A stretch of 6,658 nt of DNA from Acidimicrobiaceae bacterium. GTDB taxonomy: Bacteria > Actinomycetota > Acidimicrobiia > Acidimicrobiales > MedAcidi-G1. Numbering within the stretch: position 1 is the first letter of the stretch; each line of letters begins with the position of its first letter. Position numbers and translations under genes: made by a program. Below are positions 5,411-6,658 of this stretch, one piece after another. The stretch spans positions 1 to 6,658 of the forward strand of contig DPMC01000107.1 in the NCBI GenBank assembly GCA_003541675.1. The letters run 5' to 3'. The notes beneath the pieces are model-generated. The model was not told where the DNA came from, did no database searches, and saw only the letters and a program-made list of their open reading frames with translations.

Positions 5411-6658
5411 ATGAGCAACCCTCTTGACATCGCACCCGCCACTGGCCGCCTCGGGGTCCTGACCCCCGGAATGGGCGCCGTGGCCTCCACCTTCATCGCC
5501 GGCGTCATCGCCGCCCGCCAGGGCCTCACCGCACCCATCGGGTCGGTCAGCCAGATGGCCCATATCCGACTGGGCAACCGCGACGCCGATCGCAATCCCC
5601 TCATCCGGGAGTTCGTGCCACTGGCTGAGCTCGACGACCTGGTGTTCGGCGGCTGGGATCCCATCTCGCCCAATGTGCTCGAAGCCGCCCGCACCTGTGG
5701 CGTGCTGGAGGACAAGGACCTCGCACCCGTCTCAGCTGAGCTGGAGGGCATCGTCACCATGGACGCCGTGTTCGACCAGCGCTGGGTCAAGAAGCTCGAA
5801 GGCACCCGCGTCAAAGCCGAGTCCAACAAGTGGGACCAGGCCCAGGCCCTCATCGCCGACATCGAGCGGTTCCGGATCGAGAACGAGTGCGACCGCCTGG
5901 TCATGGTCTGGTGTGGTTCGACCGAGGCCTACCAGGAGGCCAGCGCGGTCCACGACAACGTCGAGGCCTTCGAGGCCGGCCTGCGCGACGACGACGAGAA
6001 CATCTCCCCCAGCCAGATCTACGTGTACGCGGCGCTCATGAGCGACGTACCGTTCGCCAACGGTGCCCCCAACCTGAGCGTCGACCTGCCCTGCATGATC
6101 GAGCTGGCCGCCCACCGTGGCGTGCCGATCGCCGGCAAGGACTTCAAGACCGGCCAGACGCTCATGAAGACGCTGCTGGCCCCCGGCTTCAAGGCCCGCA
6201 TGCTCGGCCTGCGCGGCTGGTACTCCACCAACATCCTGGGCAACCGGGACGGCGAGGTCCTCGACGACCCAGAGAACTTCAAGACCAAGGAGGTCTCGAA
6301 GCTGGGCGTGCTGGACACCATCCTCCAGCCTGAGTCCTACCCAGACCTGTACGGCAACATCGACCATGTCGTTCGCATCAACTACTACCCACCCCGAGGC
6401 GACAACAAGGAGGGTTGGGACGCCATCGACATCTTCGGGTGGATGGGGTACCCAATGCAGATCAAGGTCGACTTCCTCTGCCGCGACTCGATTCTGGCCG
6501 CGCCCATCGTCCTCGACTTGGCGCTCTTCCTTGACCTGGCCCACCGAGCCGGCCAGTCGGGCGTCCAAGAATGGCTGTCCTTCTACCTGAAGGCACCGCA
6601 GGCGGCCACCGAGGCCGGCGCCGAGCATGACCTGTTCATCCAGCAGACCAAGCTGAAG
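5411..6658 (+). CDS. ino1: myo-Inositol-1-phosphate synthase, 3' end outside the window
   Basis: This NAD-dependent cytosolic enzyme converts glucose 6-phosphate to myo-inositol 1-phosphate, the first step to inositol lipids and, in many actinobacteria, to mycothiol. The 416 residues present cover nearly the whole protein. They include the N-terminal nucleotide-binding loop GVLTPGMGAVAS (15-26), LDDLVFGGWDP (74-84), MVWCGSTE (165-172), FANGAPNLSVDLP (215-227), KDFKTGQTLMKT (243-254) with conserved active-site-region lysines, YSTNILGNRDGEVL (271-284) and CRDSILAAPIVLDL (357-370). The glycine loop and overall pattern suit the shorter bacterial class rather than the eukaryotic form. No stop codon is reached before the edge; by family length only a short C-terminal piece should be missing. 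The start chosen is ATG 5411. An in-frame ATG at 5399 would overlap the -10 box. Confidence 0.95.
   Translation, partial: MSNPLDIAPATGRLGVLTPGMGAVASTFIAGVIAARQGLTAPIGSVSQMAHIRLGNRDADRNPLIREFVPLAELDDLVFGGWDPISPNVLEAARTCGVLEDKDLAPVSAELEGIVTMDAVFDQRWVKKLEGTRVKAESNKWDQAQALIADIERFRIENECDRLVMVWCGSTEAYQEASAVHDNVEAFEAGLRDDDENISPSQIYVYAALMSDVPFANGAPNLSVDLPCMIELAAHRGVPIAGKDFKTGQTLMKTLLAPGFKARMLGLRGWYSTNILGNRDGEVLDDPENFKTKEVSKLGVLDTILQPESYPDLYGNIDHVVRINYYPPRGDNKEGWDAIDIFGWMGYPMQIKVDFLCRDSILAAPIVLDLALFLDLAHRAGQSGVQEWLSFYLKAPQAATEAGAEHDLFIQQTKLK

Noticed and set aside
5732..6628. A 298-residue minus-strand frame opposite ino1
   Set aside because: It is the antisense shadow of a well-conserved inositol phosphate synthase. 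Its product is rich in Val, Gly, Asp and Leu and lacks any motif.

Overview
The window reads as a piece of a high-GC actinobacterial chromosome. An uncultured, Acidimicrobiia-like lineage is my best guess, but only a guess. The evidence is the high GC content, the frequent GTG starts, and the order glyA, then a WecA/MraY-family transferase, then small AtpI-type proteins, then atpB. A WecA-type gene directly before the atp operon is also the arrangement in Mycobacterium. All genes up to about position 5331 are on the minus strand, so transcription there runs from high to low coordinates. One gene at the right edge is on the plus strand.

In minus-strand order the layout is as follows. A LysR-type regulator (4456-5331) is followed by an intergenic leader with inverted repeats and then glyA, serine hydroxymethyltransferase (3036-4277). 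Next is a membrane sugar-1-phosphate transferase of the WecA/TagO family (1785-2942). After a leader of about 160 bases comes the start of the F0F1 ATP synthase operon: an AtpZ-like protein (1354-1623), an AtpI-like protein (917-1357) and subunit a, AtpB (125-892). The last 124 bases are the atpB-atpE spacer. They end in a good Shine-Dalgarno sequence whose start codon would lie just outside the left edge.

Divergent from the LysR gene, across a 79-base AT-richer spacer, lies a myo-inositol-1-phosphate synthase (ino1, 5411 to the right edge). Its start and core are present but the C-terminus is cut off by the window. The spacer carries two adjacent perfect dyads with LysR-type T-N11-A spacing, a good -10 box for the regulator, and a TANNNT -10 box seven bases before the ino1 ATG. 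That last placement is what a leaderless transcript would show. The reading is that the LysR protein represses itself and controls inositol phosphate synthesis.

Most of the window is conserved housekeeping sequence: energy conservation, one-carbon metabolism, lipid-linked glycan initiation and inositol lipid precursors. I found no mobile element, CRISPR array, toxin-antitoxin pair or defence system. The parts worth a second look are the three non-coding stretches: the LysR/ino1 divergent promoter, the glyA leader with competing inverted repeats, and the atp leader with competing hairpins. Two start codons (glyA and the AtpZ gene) are also best set internal to the longest possible reading frame.
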